Source of the DNA: Vibrio gazogenes
Lineage (GTDB): Bacteria > Pseudomonadota > Gammaproteobacteria > Enterobacterales > Vibrionaceae
Direction of reading: 5' to 3'
DNA length: 64,000 bases
Assembly: GCF_002196515.1 (NCBI RefSeq)
Contig: NZ_CP018835.1
Location: 2,976,001 to 3,040,000, forward strand
The notes beneath the pieces were generated by a model that saw only the letters and a list, made by a program, of their open reading frames with translations, was not told where the DNA came from and searched no databases. Below, piece by piece: positions 1-11,097 of this stretch (position 1 is the first letter of the stretch; every line of letters begins with the position of its first letter). A program made the translations under genes and the position numbers.

Positions 1-892
1 GACGTGCTTTGCGTAGTTTACGAATGATCGATTTATATTCAATGGCCGTATGCGGACGTTTCATCATTGTTAAAATACGATCAGAGCCACTTTGTACCGG
101 GAGATGCAGGAAGCTGACCAATTCCGGAGTATCTTCGTAAACCGCTATAATATCGTCGGTGAATTCCAACGGATGGCTTGTCGTGAAACGGATCCGGTCA
201 ATACCATCAATCGATGCAACCAACCGTAATAGATCTGCAAATGAGCAAATTTCACCATCATGCGTGGCGCCACGGTACGCATTGACGTTCTGCCCGAGCA
301 GGTTGACCTCGCGAACGCCTTGTTCGGCAAGTTGCGCAATTTCATACAGCACATCATCCATTGGACGGCTGACTTCTTCACCACGTGTATACGGCACCAC
401 ACAGTAAGTGCAGTATTTTGAGCAGCCTTCCATGATAGAAACATAAGCTGTTGCACCATCTGCCCGAGGCTCCGGCAGACTGTCAAATTTTTCAATTTCT
501 GGGAAGGAAATGTCCATGACGGGCGCTTCATCAGATTGAGATTGCTTAATCATTTCCGGCAGGCGATGTAGCGTTTGTGGTCCAAAGATCACATCAACGA
601 ATGGTGCCCGTTCACGGATATGGTCACCTTCTTGAGTGGCGACGCAACCACCGACGCCAATGACAACACCCGGCTTATTATCCTTTAAGTTTTTCCAGCG
701 ACCTAATTGATGGAATACCTTTTCTTGCGCTTTTTCTCGGATTGAACAGGTATTCAATAGTAGGACATCTGCTTCCTCTGGTTCTTCTGTTAACTCATAG
801 CCATTTGCTGCGTTGAGTAGGTCGGCCATTTTGGATGAATCATATTCATTCATTTGGCAACCCCAGGTTTTAATTAGCAGTTTCTTACTCAT
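1..892 (-). CDS. miaB: tRNA-2-methylthio-N6-dimethylallyladenosine synthase MiaB, 5' part
   Basis: Radical-SAM methylthiotransferase that adds the 2-methylthio group to isopentenyl-A37 of tRNAs reading U-starting codons. The gene runs off the left edge: about 297 N-terminal codons of a usual ~474 are present, so the C-terminal TRAM domain is missing. Seen directly: start [15 protein letters not shown], the three cysteines of the N-terminal UPF0004 domain (about C12, C49, C83) that bind the auxiliary cluster, and the radical-[11 protein letters not shown] motif at about residues 157-164. The family-typical LPVQSGSDR segment follows, and the last readable codons are in the [11 protein letters not shown] stretch. 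It is divergent from ubiF, as in Escherichia coli. The small ORFs inside it on either strand are shadows. Identity is secure. Confidence 0.97.
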   Translation of the reverse strand, partial: MSKKLLIKTWGCQMNEYDSSKMADLLNAANGYELTEEPEEADVLLLNTCSIREKAQEKVFHQLGRWKNLKDNKPGVVIGVGGCVATQEGDHIRERAPFVDVIFGPQTLHRLPEMIKQSQSDEAPVMDISFPEIEKFDSLPEPRADGATAYVSIMEGCSKYCTYCVVPYTRGEEVSRPMDDVLYEIAQLAEQGVREVNLLGQNVNAYRGATHDGEICSFADLLRLVASIDGIDRIRFTTSHPLEFTDDIIAVYEDTPELVSFLHLPVQSGSDRILTMMKRPHTAIEYKSIIRKLRKAR

Positions 893-1187
893 CTCACTTT
901 CGCTCGTTTTGTCTGTCTGAATGCTTTGGGGCTCATGCCCTAGTATATACTGAAAATTACCGTACTGACGGTAAGCGGCGTATTGTACTGTTTTCAAAAC
1001 CTGCTGACCAGTGTTTAACACTGATCACAATATACAATGAAACGGCAATCAGAAGTTTGATGTCCTTTAGTGTTAAATCATTCGCAATATCTTTGTCTGA
1101 CTAAGTGAATGAGACAAAATCAGTTCTCAAGATGCCAGTGAGCCCGTACAATCACGGGGTCAAAATTAGTCATAAGTAGTCAGCATT
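893..1187. other. Intergenic region between divergent miaB and ubiF
   Basis: About 295 bases with no credible gene. It must hold the promoters of both genes. Two dyads are visible: a short hairpin TTACCGT-ACTG-ACGGTAA at 957-974, and an odd-length palindrome CAGTGTT-T-AACACTG at 1009-1023, which looks like an operator. I cannot assign a regulator to either. Confidence 0.6.
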
Positions 1188-2345
1188 ATGGAAACATATC
1201 AAGTTGCTGTTGTCGGTGGTGGCATGGTCGGTGCCGCTTTAGCCTTGGGGTTGGCACAGCAGGGTAAAAAAGTTGTTTTACTGGAAAGCCATCAGCCGCA
1301 GCCTTTTGATGCAACTCAGCCCATGGATGTCCGGGTTTCTGCTATCTCGATGGCCTCGGTCAAACTGCTTGAATCATTGGGAGTGTGGCAACATATTGAG
1401 TCGATGCGAGTGTGTCCCTACCGCCGCCTTGAAACATGGGAATCTGTTGAATGCAGAACCAGTTTTAATGCGCATGATATCGGGTTGGAACAGTTGGGTT
1501 ACATGGTTGAAAACCGTATTATCCAACTTGGCATATGGCAGGCATTTCAGCAATATCCTAATTTAACGGTAAAGTGCCCGAGCCGCTTACAAAAGATTGA
1601 GTTCGGTGAGCAGGAGAATTGTTTACATCTGGATAAAGAACCGATGATTTGTGCTCAGTGGGTTGTCGGTGCCGATGGTGCTCATTCTCAGGTGCGTGAT
1701 TTCGCTCGTATTGGGGTCACCGCATGGGATTATCGTCAACACTGTATGCTGATTCATGTAAAGACCGAACAGCCACAACAGGACGTGACTTGGCAACGCT
1801 TTTATCCATCAGGCCCGCGTTCATTTTTACCGTTAAGTGGGCATCAGGCTTCACTCGTCTGGTACGATTCACCCCAGAAAATTCGCCAATTGAGCCAGTT
1901 ATCTTCAACACAACTGGCGCAACAAATTCAAGCTCATTTCCCTCCAGAGCTTGGAGAGATCGATGTGGTTCAGCATGGATCATTTGCTTTGACTCGGCGC
2001 CATGCACATCAATATGTTGCCAAACGTTGTGTTTTGATTGGTGATGCGGCTCATACGATTCATCCGCTTGCCGGACAAGGTGTGAATCTCGGCTTTAAAG
2101 ATGTGAAGTGTTTGCTCAAGCAGCTTTCAGAATCGAGAGAGCTCAACGAAAGCGCTTTTGTGCGTTACGAACAGCGTAGAAGGCCGGATAATTTACTGAT
2201 GCAAACAGGAATGGATGTATTTTATAAAACTTTTAGCAACGATCATACACCAGTAAAAATCGTCAGAAATGTTGCCTTAAAATTAGCAAATCATTCCGGG
2301 ATGCTTAAAAAACAAGTGTTACGTTACGCGATTGGTTTGTCATGA
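1188..2345 (+). CDS. ubiF: Ubiquinone biosynthesis FAD monooxygenase UbiF
   Basis: Predicted 2-octaprenyl-3-methyl-6-methoxy-1,4-benzoquinol hydroxylase, which adds the C6 hydroxyl late in aerobic ubiquinone synthesis. At 385 aa it has the family length. Seen directly: an N-terminal Rossmann FAD motif VVGGGMVGAALALG, the mid-protein GADGAHSQVR motif (about residue 162), and the C-terminal FAD-binding GDAAHTIHPLAGQGVN (from about residue 285), all diagnostic of the UbiH/UbiF/VisC family. The divergent miaB neighbour, the same arrangement as in E. coli, favours UbiF over its paralogues UbiH and UbiI. The ATG start at 1188 puts the FAD motif at the N-terminus as expected. Confidence 0.92.
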   Translation: METYQVAVVGGGMVGAALALGLAQQGKKVVLLESHQPQPFDATQPMDVRVSAISMASVKLLESLGVWQHIESMRVCPYRRLETWESVECRTSFNAHDIGLEQLGYMVENRIIQLGIWQAFQQYPNLTVKCPSRLQKIEFGEQENCLHLDKEPMICAQWVVGADGAHSQVRDFARIGVTAWDYRQHCMLIHVKTEQPQQDVTWQRFYPSGPRSFLPLSGHQASLVWYDSPQKIRQLSQLSSTQLAQQIQAHFPPELGEIDVVQHGSFALTRRHAHQYVAKRCVLIGDAAHTIHPLAGQGVNLGFKDVKCLLKQLSESRELNESAFVRYEQRRRPDNLLMQTGMDVFYKTFSNDHTPVKIVRNVALKLANHSGMLKKQVLRYAIGLS

Positions 2346-2364
2346 AGGGGAAAGGACATATAAA

Positions 2365-2389
2365 AAACGCTGCTTTTGGGGCAGCGTTT
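2365..2389 (-). terminator. Rho-independent terminator of the pts operon
   Basis: Nine-base perfect stem AAACGCTGC / GCAGCGTTT with a 7-nt loop. Read on the minus strand it ends in a run of T, so it mainly stops transcription from crr. It may also act weakly on ubiF mRNA arriving from the other side. Confidence 0.85.
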
Positions 2390-2422
2390 AATGAATAAAC
2401 ATTCTCACGATGGTGATTGTGT

Positions 2423-2932
2423 TTATTTGGTCACTCGTAGTACAGGCGTTTCACCAACAACAACTGAACCAGAGAGTTTGTTCAGTTCTTTGATTTCATC
2501 CATGTTTGAGATCACAACTGGTGTTAGCGTTGATTTTGCTTTTTCTTCTAAAAGCGCAAGATCAAATTCAATCACAGTGTCACCTGCTTTAACAGGTTGG
2601 CCTTCTTCTGCGATACGCTTGAACCCTTCGCCTTTCAGTTCAACAGTATCGATACCGAAATGAACGAATAACTCGACGCCATCTTCTGATTCAATAGAAA
2701 ATGCATGATTTGTTTCGAAGATTTTACCAATTGTGCCGTTTACAGGAGCAACCATCTTATCTCCAGATGGTTTGATAGCAATGCCATCTCCAACGATTTT
2801 TTCAGCAAAAACGACATCAGGCACATCTTCAATATTGACGATTTCACCAGATAACGGTGCAATAATATCAATTGCGCCTGTGTCAGCACTGTCGTCAGAT
2901 ACTAACTTTTTAAGTTTGTCAAACAGCCCCAT
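2423..2932 (-). CDS. crr: PTS glucose-specific EIIA component (EIIA-Glc)
   Basis: Soluble phosphocarrier that takes phosphate from HPr and passes it to glucose-type EIIBC permeases. In its unphosphorylated state it performs inducer exclusion, and when phosphorylated it stimulates adenylate cyclase. 169 aa, the usual length. The two active-site histidines are visible: H76 in ETNHAFSIE and the phospho-accepting H91 in [12 protein letters not shown] (numbering includes Met1). It is the last gene of ptsH-ptsI-crr and is followed by a clear terminator at 2365-2389. The gap to ptsI (about 100 bases) carries a strong stem-loop. Confidence 0.98.
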   Translation of the reverse strand: MGLFDKLKKLVSDDSADTGAIDIIAPLSGEIVNIEDVPDVVFAEKIVGDGIAIKPSGDKMVAPVNGTIGKIFETNHAFSIESEDGVELFVHFGIDTVELKGEGFKRIAEEGQPVKAGDTVIEFDLALLEEKAKSTLTPVVISNMDEIKELNKLSGSVVVGETPVLRVTK

Positions 2933-2981
2933 TGTGTCAGCTCCTAAAGTTTGAATTTATTCTTTCGGGTTATAGTATACT

Positions 2982-3037
2982 AATGATATGCAGTAGGCGA
3001 CCACTTTTGTGGGCCCACTGCAAATGCTTATATCATT
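2982..3037 (-). other. Composite stem-loop between ptsI and crr
   Basis: Nested inverted repeats: AATGATAT (2982-2989) pairs with ATATCATT (3030-3037), GCAGT (2990-2994) with ACTGC (3017-3021), and CCAC (3001-3004) with GTGG (3009-3012). The outer arm overlaps the ptsI stop codon. No T-run follows, so it is unlikely to be a full terminator. It may stabilise or process the mRNA between the two genes. Confidence 0.6.
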
Positions 3038-4760
3038 ATTGTGACTTTTCTGAGATAAACTTCTCTACACAAGCATCAATTTCTTCAGCTGTAGGGAAAG
3101 ATAGTGCTTCCTCAGCCATCGCTTTGACCGCCTGAAAGTCTACATCTCGAATCACTTTTTTCACTTTCGGGATAGAGATGCCACTCATTGAGAATTCATC
3201 AAGTCCCATACCCAGAAGAAGTAGTGTTGCCCGTTCATCACCGGCAAGTTCACCACACATCCCAGTCCATTTGCCTTCTGCGTGAGAAGCATCAATGACT
3301 TGCTTAATCACATTCAGCACAGCAGGAGAGAGTGGGTTATATAAGTGAGAAATCATTTCATTACCACGGTCAACTGCCAGCGTATATTGGGTCAGGTCGT
3401 TTGTACCGATAGAGAAAAATGACACTTCTTTTGCCAGATGGTGAGCAATCGCTGCTGCTGCTGGTGTTTCCACCATGACACCGACTTCAATTGATTCATC
3501 GAAATCATGACCATCTTCACGCAGCTCAGCTTTATAGGTTTCAAGCGCATCTTTTAATTCACGGATTTCTTCAACAGAAATAATCATCGGGAACATGATG
3601 CGTAGCTTACCATGAGCCGATGCCCGCAAAATCGCACGCAGCTGGTCACGCAAAATTTCGCGACGATCCAGACTGATTCGAATTGCACGCCAGCCGAGAA
3701 ATGGGTTCATCTCTTTTGGCAAGTCCATATATGGCAAATCTTTATCGCCACCGATATCCATGGTACGAATAATGACAGGCTCGCCCTGCATTGCTTCTGC
3801 CACTTCTTTATAAGCTTCGTACTGTTCTTGCTCGGTCGGCAGAGAGGTGCGATCCATAAACAGGAATTCAGTGCGGTAGAGACCGACACCTTCACCACCG
3901 TTACGCATCACACCGTCACAATCTTTCACTGTACCGATGTTACCGCAGACTTCAACACGGTGCCCGTCTAGGGTTTCTGCAGGTAAATCTTTCAGTTTAG
4001 CCAGCTCTTCTTTTTCAGCAAAGAACGTCTCACGAACGCTTTTTGCTTCAGCGAGTTCATCTTCTGAAGGATTAATGATGATTTTATTGTTGATCGCATC
4101 TAAAACGAGCGTGTCACCATTTTTTACATGGCTGGTAATATCATTGGTACCAACAACAGCAGGTAACTCAAGAGAGCGTGCCATAATTGATGTATGGGAT
4201 GTCCGGCCACCGATGTCAGTGACAAAACCTAATACATAATCGAGGTTGATTTGCGCTGTTTCTGAAGGTGTCAGATCGTAGGCAACAAGAATGACTTGTT
4301 CGTTGATCGCACTCAGATTGACGATATGGATACCTAATGCATTTTTTACAAAGCGGTTCCCGATATCGCGAATGTCTGTCGCACGTTCTTTGAGGTATTC
4401 GTCATCTAATGATTCCAGAGCCTCAGCTTGTTCTTCGATGACGGTATGAATTGCGTTGTCAGCATGGAGCTTATCGTTTTTGATGAGGGCTAAAATTTCT
4501 TCTTCCAGCTCTTCATCTTCAAGCAACATGATGTGGCCTTCGAAAATAGCTTCTTTTTCTTCGCCAAATGTCTCAAGCGCTTTCTGTTTAATGACTTCTA
4601 ACTGCGTTTTTGATTTATCGCGTGCGTCGTAGAATTTTTGTACCTCAGTTTCTACTTGCGCGTCTGAGATAGTGTTGGTGTTAAGGACGATTTCGTCTTC
4701 TTGAAGTAGTAGTGCTTTACCGATAGCAATACCAGGAGATGCTAGGATGCCTGAAATCAT
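3036..4760 (-). CDS. ptsI: PTS enzyme I (phosphoenolpyruvate-protein phosphotransferase)
   Basis: First enzyme of the PTS: autophosphorylates from PEP and donates to HPr. 574 aa from the chosen start. Active-site histidine H189 lies in [13 protein letters not shown], the same number as in E. coli. The PEP-binding C-terminal domain shows [39 protein letters not shown] and the catalytic Cys region GMCGELAGD. An ATG also exists six bases upstream (4766), but AAGG lies seven bases ahead of the ATG at 4760, and homologues begin [12 protein letters not shown], so the inner start is preferred. It follows ptsH across a 140-base gap that holds two hairpins. Confidence 0.98.
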   Translation of the reverse strand: MISGILASPGIAIGKALLLQEDEIVLNTNTISDAQVETEVQKFYDARDKSKTQLEVIKQKALETFGEEKEAIFEGHIMLLEDEELEEEILALIKNDKLHADNAIHTVIEEQAEALESLDDEYLKERATDIRDIGNRFVKNALGIHIVNLSAINEQVILVAYDLTPSETAQINLDYVLGFVTDIGGRTSHTSIMARSLELPAVVGTNDITSHVKNGDTLVLDAINNKIIINPSEDELAEAKSVRETFFAEKEELAKLKDLPAETLDGHRVEVCGNIGTVKDCDGVMRNGGEGVGLYRTEFLFMDRTSLPTEQEQYEAYKEVAEAMQGEPVIIRTMDIGGDKDLPYMDLPKEMNPFLGWRAIRISLDRREILRDQLRAILRASAHGKLRIMFPMIISVEEIRELKDALETYKAELREDGHDFDESIEVGVMVETPAAAAIAHHLAKEVSFFSIGTNDLTQYTLAVDRGNEMISHLYNPLSPAVLNVIKQVIDASHAEGKWTGMCGELAGDERATLLLLGMGLDEFSMSGISIPKVKKVIRDVDFQAVKAMAEEALSFPTAEEIDACVEKFISEKSQ

Positions 4761-4805
4761 AGCCATACCTTAAACTGGTCAAATTTATTGAGAGATTACA
4801 AAACT

Positions 4806-4878
4806 AAATGCTAACGATATTGTTAGCATTTGTCATATATCATGAACAAAAGCCATTCTACTATTATAGTAAAATGGC
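4806..4878 (-). other. Two tandem hairpins in the ptsH-ptsI gap
   Basis: Hairpin 1 (4806-4831) is a perfect 10-bp stem AAATGCTAAC / GTTAGCATTT with a 6-nt loop. Hairpin 2 (4852-4878) is a 12-bp stem with one mismatch, GCCATTCTACTA / TAGTAAAATGGC, and a 3-nt loop. On the minus strand hairpin 2 comes first after ptsH, then hairpin 1, followed by AGTTTTG, a poor T-run. They could attenuate or process the transcript so that HPr is made in excess of EI. That role is inference. Confidence 0.6.
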
Positions 4879-4899
4879 CTCAAAATTCAGTGCTTCGAA

Positions 4900-5157
4900 T
4901 TATTCAAGGTGATCCATCAAAGCAACTAAGTGATCAACTGCTTGTTTCGCTTGAGCACCTTCGGCAGAGATGGTAACAACAGTACCTTTGACAAGGCCGA
5001 GTGTTTGTAGTTTGAATAGGCTTTTCGCACTGGCGCTTTTTCCGTTTGAAGTAACGGTGATTTCAGCATCAAATTCTTTTGCTTCTTTCACGAACTGTGC
5101 AGCAGGACGAGTGTGAAGGCCGTTTTCAGCAGTGATTTCTACTTGCTTCTCGTACAT
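4900..5157 (-). CDS. ptsH: PTS phosphocarrier protein HPr
   Basis: Small phosphocarrier between EI and the EIIA domains. 85 aa, the standard length. Active-site H15 sits in [12 protein letters not shown] and the conserved S46 in [15 protein letters not shown]. It is the first gene of the operon; its promoter must lie in the 230-base gap up to cysK, but I could not pick out convincing -35/-10 boxes or a CRP site by eye. Confidence 0.98.
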   Translation of the reverse strand: MYEKQVEITAENGLHTRPAAQFVKEAKEFDAEITVTSNGKSASAKSLFKLQTLGLVKGTVVTISAEGAQAKQAVDHLVALMDHLE

Positions 5158-5337
5158 TGTATATACCCCAATTTAATTTATTTTTTTCTTAGTTTAGAAC
5201 CAAATGAAGCTTAGCTGCTGTCACCTTGTTACGCTAGTTTGCGATACAGTGGACGACACCAAGCTTCTTGCGTTCTTTATTTCGAACCTAAAAATAAAGC
5301 AAGTCTGATATTACCAAAGGTTGGGCAAGGATCAACA

Positions 5338-5363
5338 AAAAAGCCCCAATTAGGGGCTTTTTT
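5338..5363 (-). terminator. Terminator downstream of cysK
   Basis: A-rich/GC stem AAAAAGCCCC / GGGGCTTTTT with a 5-nt AT-rich loop. Followed on the minus strand by T residues; symmetric enough to work in both directions. It separates cysK from the pts operon. Confidence 0.9.
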
Positions 5364-5389
5364 CATAAAAAAATTGATTTCACCACATA

Positions 5390-6358
5390 TTATTGTTGGT
5401 TCTCTTTCTCGGTAAATATACCGGCAAATAGTGCAGTGCTGAGGTAACGCTCACCGGAGCTCGGCAGAATCACGACGATTGTTTTATCTTTAAATTCAGG
5501 GCGTTCAGCCAGACGATTTGCAGCTACAACGGCTGCACCAGAGGAGATTCCCGCGAGAATTCCTTCCTCTTCCATCAGGCGACGGGCCATGTCAATTGCA
5601 TCTTCAGACGTCACGCGTTCAACACGGTCGATGAGAGATAAATCGAGATTACCCGGGATAAAACCAGCACCGATCCCCTGAATTTTGTGCGGCGCCGGTT
5701 TGATTTCTTCGCCAGCTAGGGCCTGAGTTATGACAGGTGATTCTTCTGGTTCAACTGCAACAGAGATAATCGCTTTGCCTTTCTCTCCTTTGAGATAGCG
5801 GCTGGTTCCTGTCAATGTACCACCAGTTCCGACACCTGCGACGAATACGTCTACTTCACCGTCAGTTGCGTCCCAGATTTCAGGACCTGTGGTTTTTTCA
5901 TGAATTTCCGGGTTTGCCGGATTATCAAATTGTTGTAGTAGCAAATATTTGTCAGGGTTACTGGCAACAATCTCTTCTGCTTTGTTGATTGCACCTTTCA
6001 TCCCTTTTGCTGCCTCTGTCAACTCGAGATTAGCTCCCAGCGCTTTGAGCAGTTTACGGCGCTCTAAACTCATTGACTCAGGCATTGTCAGGGTCAGCTT
6101 GTAGCCACGGGCAGCAGCGACAAACGCGAGTGCAATACCGGTATTACCACTGGTTGGTTCAACAAGTTCAATACCCGGTTTGAGTTTGCCGGATTTTTCA
6201 GCTTCCCAAATCATGTTGGCACCGATACGACACTTCACGCTGAAACTTGGGTTACGAGCTTCTACCTTAGCGAGTACGTTACCTTGACTCACTTTGTTCA
6301 GACGGACGAGTGGGGTGTTACCGATGGTCAGGGAGTTGTCTTCGAAAATCTTACTCAT
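5390..6358 (-). CDS. cysK: Cysteine synthase A (O-acetylserine sulfhydrylase)
   Basis: PLP enzyme that makes cysteine from O-acetylserine and sulfide. 322 aa. PLP-binding lysine K42 is in [14 protein letters not shown], the substrate/phosphate loop is [13 protein letters not shown], and the glycine-rich [16 protein letters not shown] stretch follows. The [10 protein letters not shown] context and C-terminal [12 protein letters not shown] are those of CysK rather than CysM. cysZ, a sulfate permease, lies upstream on the same strand with a 240-base gap, as in enterobacteria, so it probably has its own promoter within a sulfur regulon. Confidence 0.97.
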   Translation of the reverse strand: MSKIFEDNSLTIGNTPLVRLNKVSQGNVLAKVEARNPSFSVKCRIGANMIWEAEKSGKLKPGIELVEPTSGNTGIALAFVAAARGYKLTLTMPESMSLERRKLLKALGANLELTEAAKGMKGAINKAEEIVASNPDKYLLLQQFDNPANPEIHEKTTGPEIWDATDGEVDVFVAGVGTGGTLTGTSRYLKGEKGKAIISVAVEPEESPVITQALAGEEIKPAPHKIQGIGAGFIPGNLDLSLIDRVERVTSEDAIDMARRLMEEEGILAGISSGAAVVAANRLAERPEFKDKTIVVILPSSGERYLSTALFAGIFTEKENQQ

Positions 6359-6601
6359 TGTTATATTCCTTCATTGCACATTTTCGTGTTGTTTTATTGA
6401 GCGAAAACACGTTTTTTGTGGGGACCCGTAGAGCATAGGATGTCCGCTAATATGATGAAAGGATTAAAAAGTTATATCTTATAGGGGTTATTGAACTTTA
6501 CAGTTTAAGCCATACGGCTTTGTTTGAGGGGATAGCTGAAAGTTCAATGTACCGCTTAATTTCTTCTTACATTCATCAATGTTTGCAAACTCCCATGGTC
6601 C

Positions 6602-7354
6602 CTAATTCTGGGATTTGAGCGTTTCGGCTTTAAACTCATTGACCCACATCGCCGTCGCGCCACAGACGGCAGCCGGCATCACAATTAAGTTGATGATAGG
6701 GATGGTTGTAAATAGCGTGACCAGCATACCGAAGCCGTAAGCGCGTCCCTGTTTGCCTTTTAGTTGCATACGCATGGTATTAAAGCTGACTTTGTGATTA
6801 TCAAAAGGGTAATCACAATATTGGATTGCGAGCATCCACGCTGTAAAAATGAACCAGACCAATGGGCCAACGGTTTGTCCGATTCCAGGAATCAGCAACA
6901 GAATAAATAAGCCAATCATCTTTGGAATGGTATAACGTAGCTTGCGCCATTCTCGGGCAAAGATGCGGGGGATATCTTTGACAAAACTCCACAGGCCTTC
7001 ATCGTTTATCGTATGACCATCGAGCAGCTTTTCAACTTTCTCTGCCAACAAGCCATTGAAGGGAGAAGCGATAATGTTGGCAACTGCACTGAAGAAATAC
7101 ATCGTTACAAAAAGTATTGACAGGACAGCCAGTGGCCAAATGATGTAGTTGAGCCATGACAGAAAGTCAGGCACATAGGACATCAGATGATCGAGCCAGT
7201 TTCCCATTTGCGTAAACACATAATAGAGTGCGCCGCCGAGCAATAGCACATTGGCCAGCAGAGGAAGTATCACAAATCTTCTGATCCCGGGGGTGACTGC
7301 CAGTTTCATTCCGAAAAAGAAATAGCCGAATCCTGAACGTTTTTTTAACGTCAT
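6602..7354 (-). CDS. cysZ: Sulfate permease CysZ
   Basis: Inner-membrane protein that supplies sulfate for assimilation. 250 aa with hydrophobic segments near residues 25-50, 65-95, 145-175 and 205-230, fitting the CysZ/EI24 family. N-terminal KKRSGFGYFFFGMKLAVTPGIRRFV and the central IASPFNGLLAEKVE are typical of gammaproteobacterial CysZ. The start codon is preceded by AGGGAAAC. It lies divergent from zipA and upstream of cysK, the usual order in Vibrio and E. coli. Confidence 0.93.
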   Translation of the reverse strand: MTLKKRSGFGYFFFGMKLAVTPGIRRFVILPLLANVLLLGGALYYVFTQMGNWLDHLMSYVPDFLSWLNYIIWPLAVLSILFVTMYFFSAVANIIASPFNGLLAEKVEKLLDGHTINDEGLWSFVKDIPRIFAREWRKLRYTIPKMIGLFILLLIPGIGQTVGPLVWFIFTAWMLAIQYCDYPFDNHKVSFNTMRMQLKGKQGRAYGFGMLVTLFTTIPIINLIVMPAAVCGATAMWVNEFKAETLKSQN

Positions 7355-7584
7355 TCTGTTTCCCTGTGTTGTTATTAAAAAGAAAGTGAGGCGTTTGCAT
7401 GTATTCTAACTGACCCAATATAGAATGAAAGTCAGAAAAATCCCGCAGTTCTAACATTAATTTGTTCAAATGTAGGGGTGACTTTTGCTAAAGTGTGTGG
7501 ATCAGTGGAGAGAATCTCTGAGCATGACACTTACTTAAGCGATTCTGTTCAGAAGCAAGTTATCGGGAAGACTGAGAGTTAAAG

Positions 7585-8475
7585 ATGCAAGAATTGCGAT
7601 TCGTACTCATCATCGTTGGCGCACTCGCCATCGCCGCATTACTTTTTCATGGGCTGTGGACCAGCCGGAAAGAGAGTAAATCGAAATTTGGAGATAAGCC
7701 ATTAGGCAGAATAGAGGAAGAAGCATCATCTATAAAAAATACCCGAGCTTTTCCACAGGAGCGTGAGCATAAAAAATCCCGTAAGGAGCCGGACTTTTCA
7801 CTGGACGATAACACGACTGACCCATTCATGGATGACGACACGCATCATGATAGAGTCGATCCACTATTTGCTGGATATGTGCCTGAAGAAGAGAAGCGGT
7901 CATATGATTTGGAACATCAGACCATCGCTGATATTGAAGCTGAAAACGAGTCTGGCATTGATGTTGATTCGAATATAGACCAACCCGTTGCACAAGATGA
8001 AGATATTCAACAAGCCGAATCAGCACAACAAACCGACAGTGGTAGTGATGAGCCGGATTATCAAGTCATTGTGCTCAATGTACACTGCGCTGGCAGCGAG
8101 TCTTTTGTTGGCACCAAGCTATTTGATAGCTTGCAACAGAACGGCTTGCTCTACGGTGAAATGGATATTTACCATCGACATGCTGATTTATCAGGAACGG
8201 GCAGAGTATTGTTTAGTGTTGCCAATATCATGCAACCCGGTACGTTGAAACATGATGATCCGAACGAATTTACCACCAAAGGCATTTCATTTTTTATGAC
8301 GTTGCCTTGTTACGGTGACCCAGAACAGAATTTTAAGTTAATGCTGAAAACAGCGCAGCAAATTGCCGATGATTTAGGGGGGAATGTCCTTGATGATCAA
8401 CGTTTGTTGATGACACCGGACAAACTTGCCGATTATCGGCGTCAGATTCAGGCCTTTAAAGCCCAAGCTGTTTAA
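7585..8475 (+). CDS. zipA: Cell division protein ZipA
   Basis: Membrane-anchored divisome protein that tethers FtsZ. 296 aa: an N-terminal membrane anchor (about residues 4-24, [20 protein letters not shown]), a basic patch, an acidic linker with no fold visible (about 40-155), and the C-terminal FtsZ-binding domain (about 160-290, starting around [14 protein letters not shown]). It sits upstream of ligA and divergent from cysZ, as in E. coli. A clear terminator lies between zipA and ligA. Confidence 0.95.
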   Translation: MQELRFVLIIVGALAIAALLFHGLWTSRKESKSKFGDKPLGRIEEEASSIKNTRAFPQEREHKKSRKEPDFSLDDNTTDPFMDDDTHHDRVDPLFAGYVPEEEKRSYDLEHQTIADIEAENESGIDVDSNIDQPVAQDEDIQQAESAQQTDSGSDEPDYQVIVLNVHCAGSESFVGTKLFDSLQQNGLLYGEMDIYHRHADLSGTGRVLFSVANIMQPGTLKHDDPNEFTTKGISFFMTLPCYGDPEQNFKLMLKTAQQIADDLGGNVLDDQRLLMTPDKLADYRRQIQAFKAQAV

Positions 8476-8533
8476 TTGTCATAGAGATACCCAAACAACA
8501 GCTTGACTCAATTGTTTAGGTATCTGGTGAGGA

Positions 8534-8556
8534 GGCTCCGGCATGGAGCCTTTTTT
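8534..8556 (+). terminator. Terminator between zipA and ligA
   Basis: Stem GGCTCC / GGAGCC with a 5-nt loop and six T residues directly after. It ends only about 20 bases before the ligA ATG, so ligA either depends on read-through or has a promoter inside zipA. Confidence 0.85.
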
Positions 8557-8574
8557 CATGAATCCGAGAAGTAA

Positions 8575-10596
<2,022 letters not shown>

Positions 10597-10648
10597 GCAC
10601 GTCAATACACATCTTGTTGATTGAATGCTACGGCATCGGGAGGTCTTG

Positions 10649-11056
10649 GTGAATATCAGTGAAGTGTCAAAGTTGACTGGCTTGACAGCTAAATCAATCC
10701 GTCTTTATGAAGAGAAGGGTATATTGTCGCCACCTTTGCGTGGGGACAATGGCTATCGGGTCTATCAGCAGTCACATATTGATGATTTACTCTTGATTGC
10801 CCGGGCAAAACGGGTTGGTTTTAATCTTGAGGAATGCAAATTACTGGTTCATTTAGCAAATGATCCGAGTCGTAAAAGTTGTGCGGTGAAAGCTGAAGCG
10901 CGAAAGAAATTGACGCAAGTCACGCGTAAGCTGAATGAGTTGCAGCTGATTCAGTCTCAGTTAGAACAATGGATTGCTGAATGTCCCGGTGATGATAACA
11001 GCGACTGCCCCATTATTGATGATTTAAAGGGGCAGTCCTCTCATCGGGAACCATGA
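10649..11056 (+). CDS. cueR: Copper-responsive MerR-family regulator CueR
   Basis: Cu(I)-sensing activator that in relatives switches on copA and other copper-export genes. 135 aa from a GTG start preceded by GGGAGGT. An ATG 24 bases upstream is in frame, but the GTG start gives the family N-terminus and puts metal-binding C112 and C120 (in CPGDDNSDCPII) and S77 exactly at the E. coli CueR numbers. An N-terminal MerR helix-turn-helix (SEVSKLTGLTAKSIRLYEEKG) and a dimerisation helix follow. No copA, copper chaperone or other target gene is in the window, so the regulator acts in trans. C-terminal metal loop strongly supports Cu(I) over other metals. Confidence 0.88.
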   Translation: MNISEVSKLTGLTAKSIRLYEEKGILSPPLRGDNGYRVYQQSHIDDLLLIARAKRVGFNLEECKLLVHLANDPSRKSCAVKAEARKKLTQVTRKLNELQLIQSQLEQWIAECPGDDNSDCPIIDDLKGQSSHREP

Positions 11057-11097
11057 GTATGATGACTGATGGTTACTCACCGATCAGCTGCGTGAAA

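Noticed and set aside
145..531. Small ORFs over the left edge on both strands
   Set aside because: The miaB frame runs through this stretch with diagnostic radical-SAM motifs; the small ORFs are out of frame.
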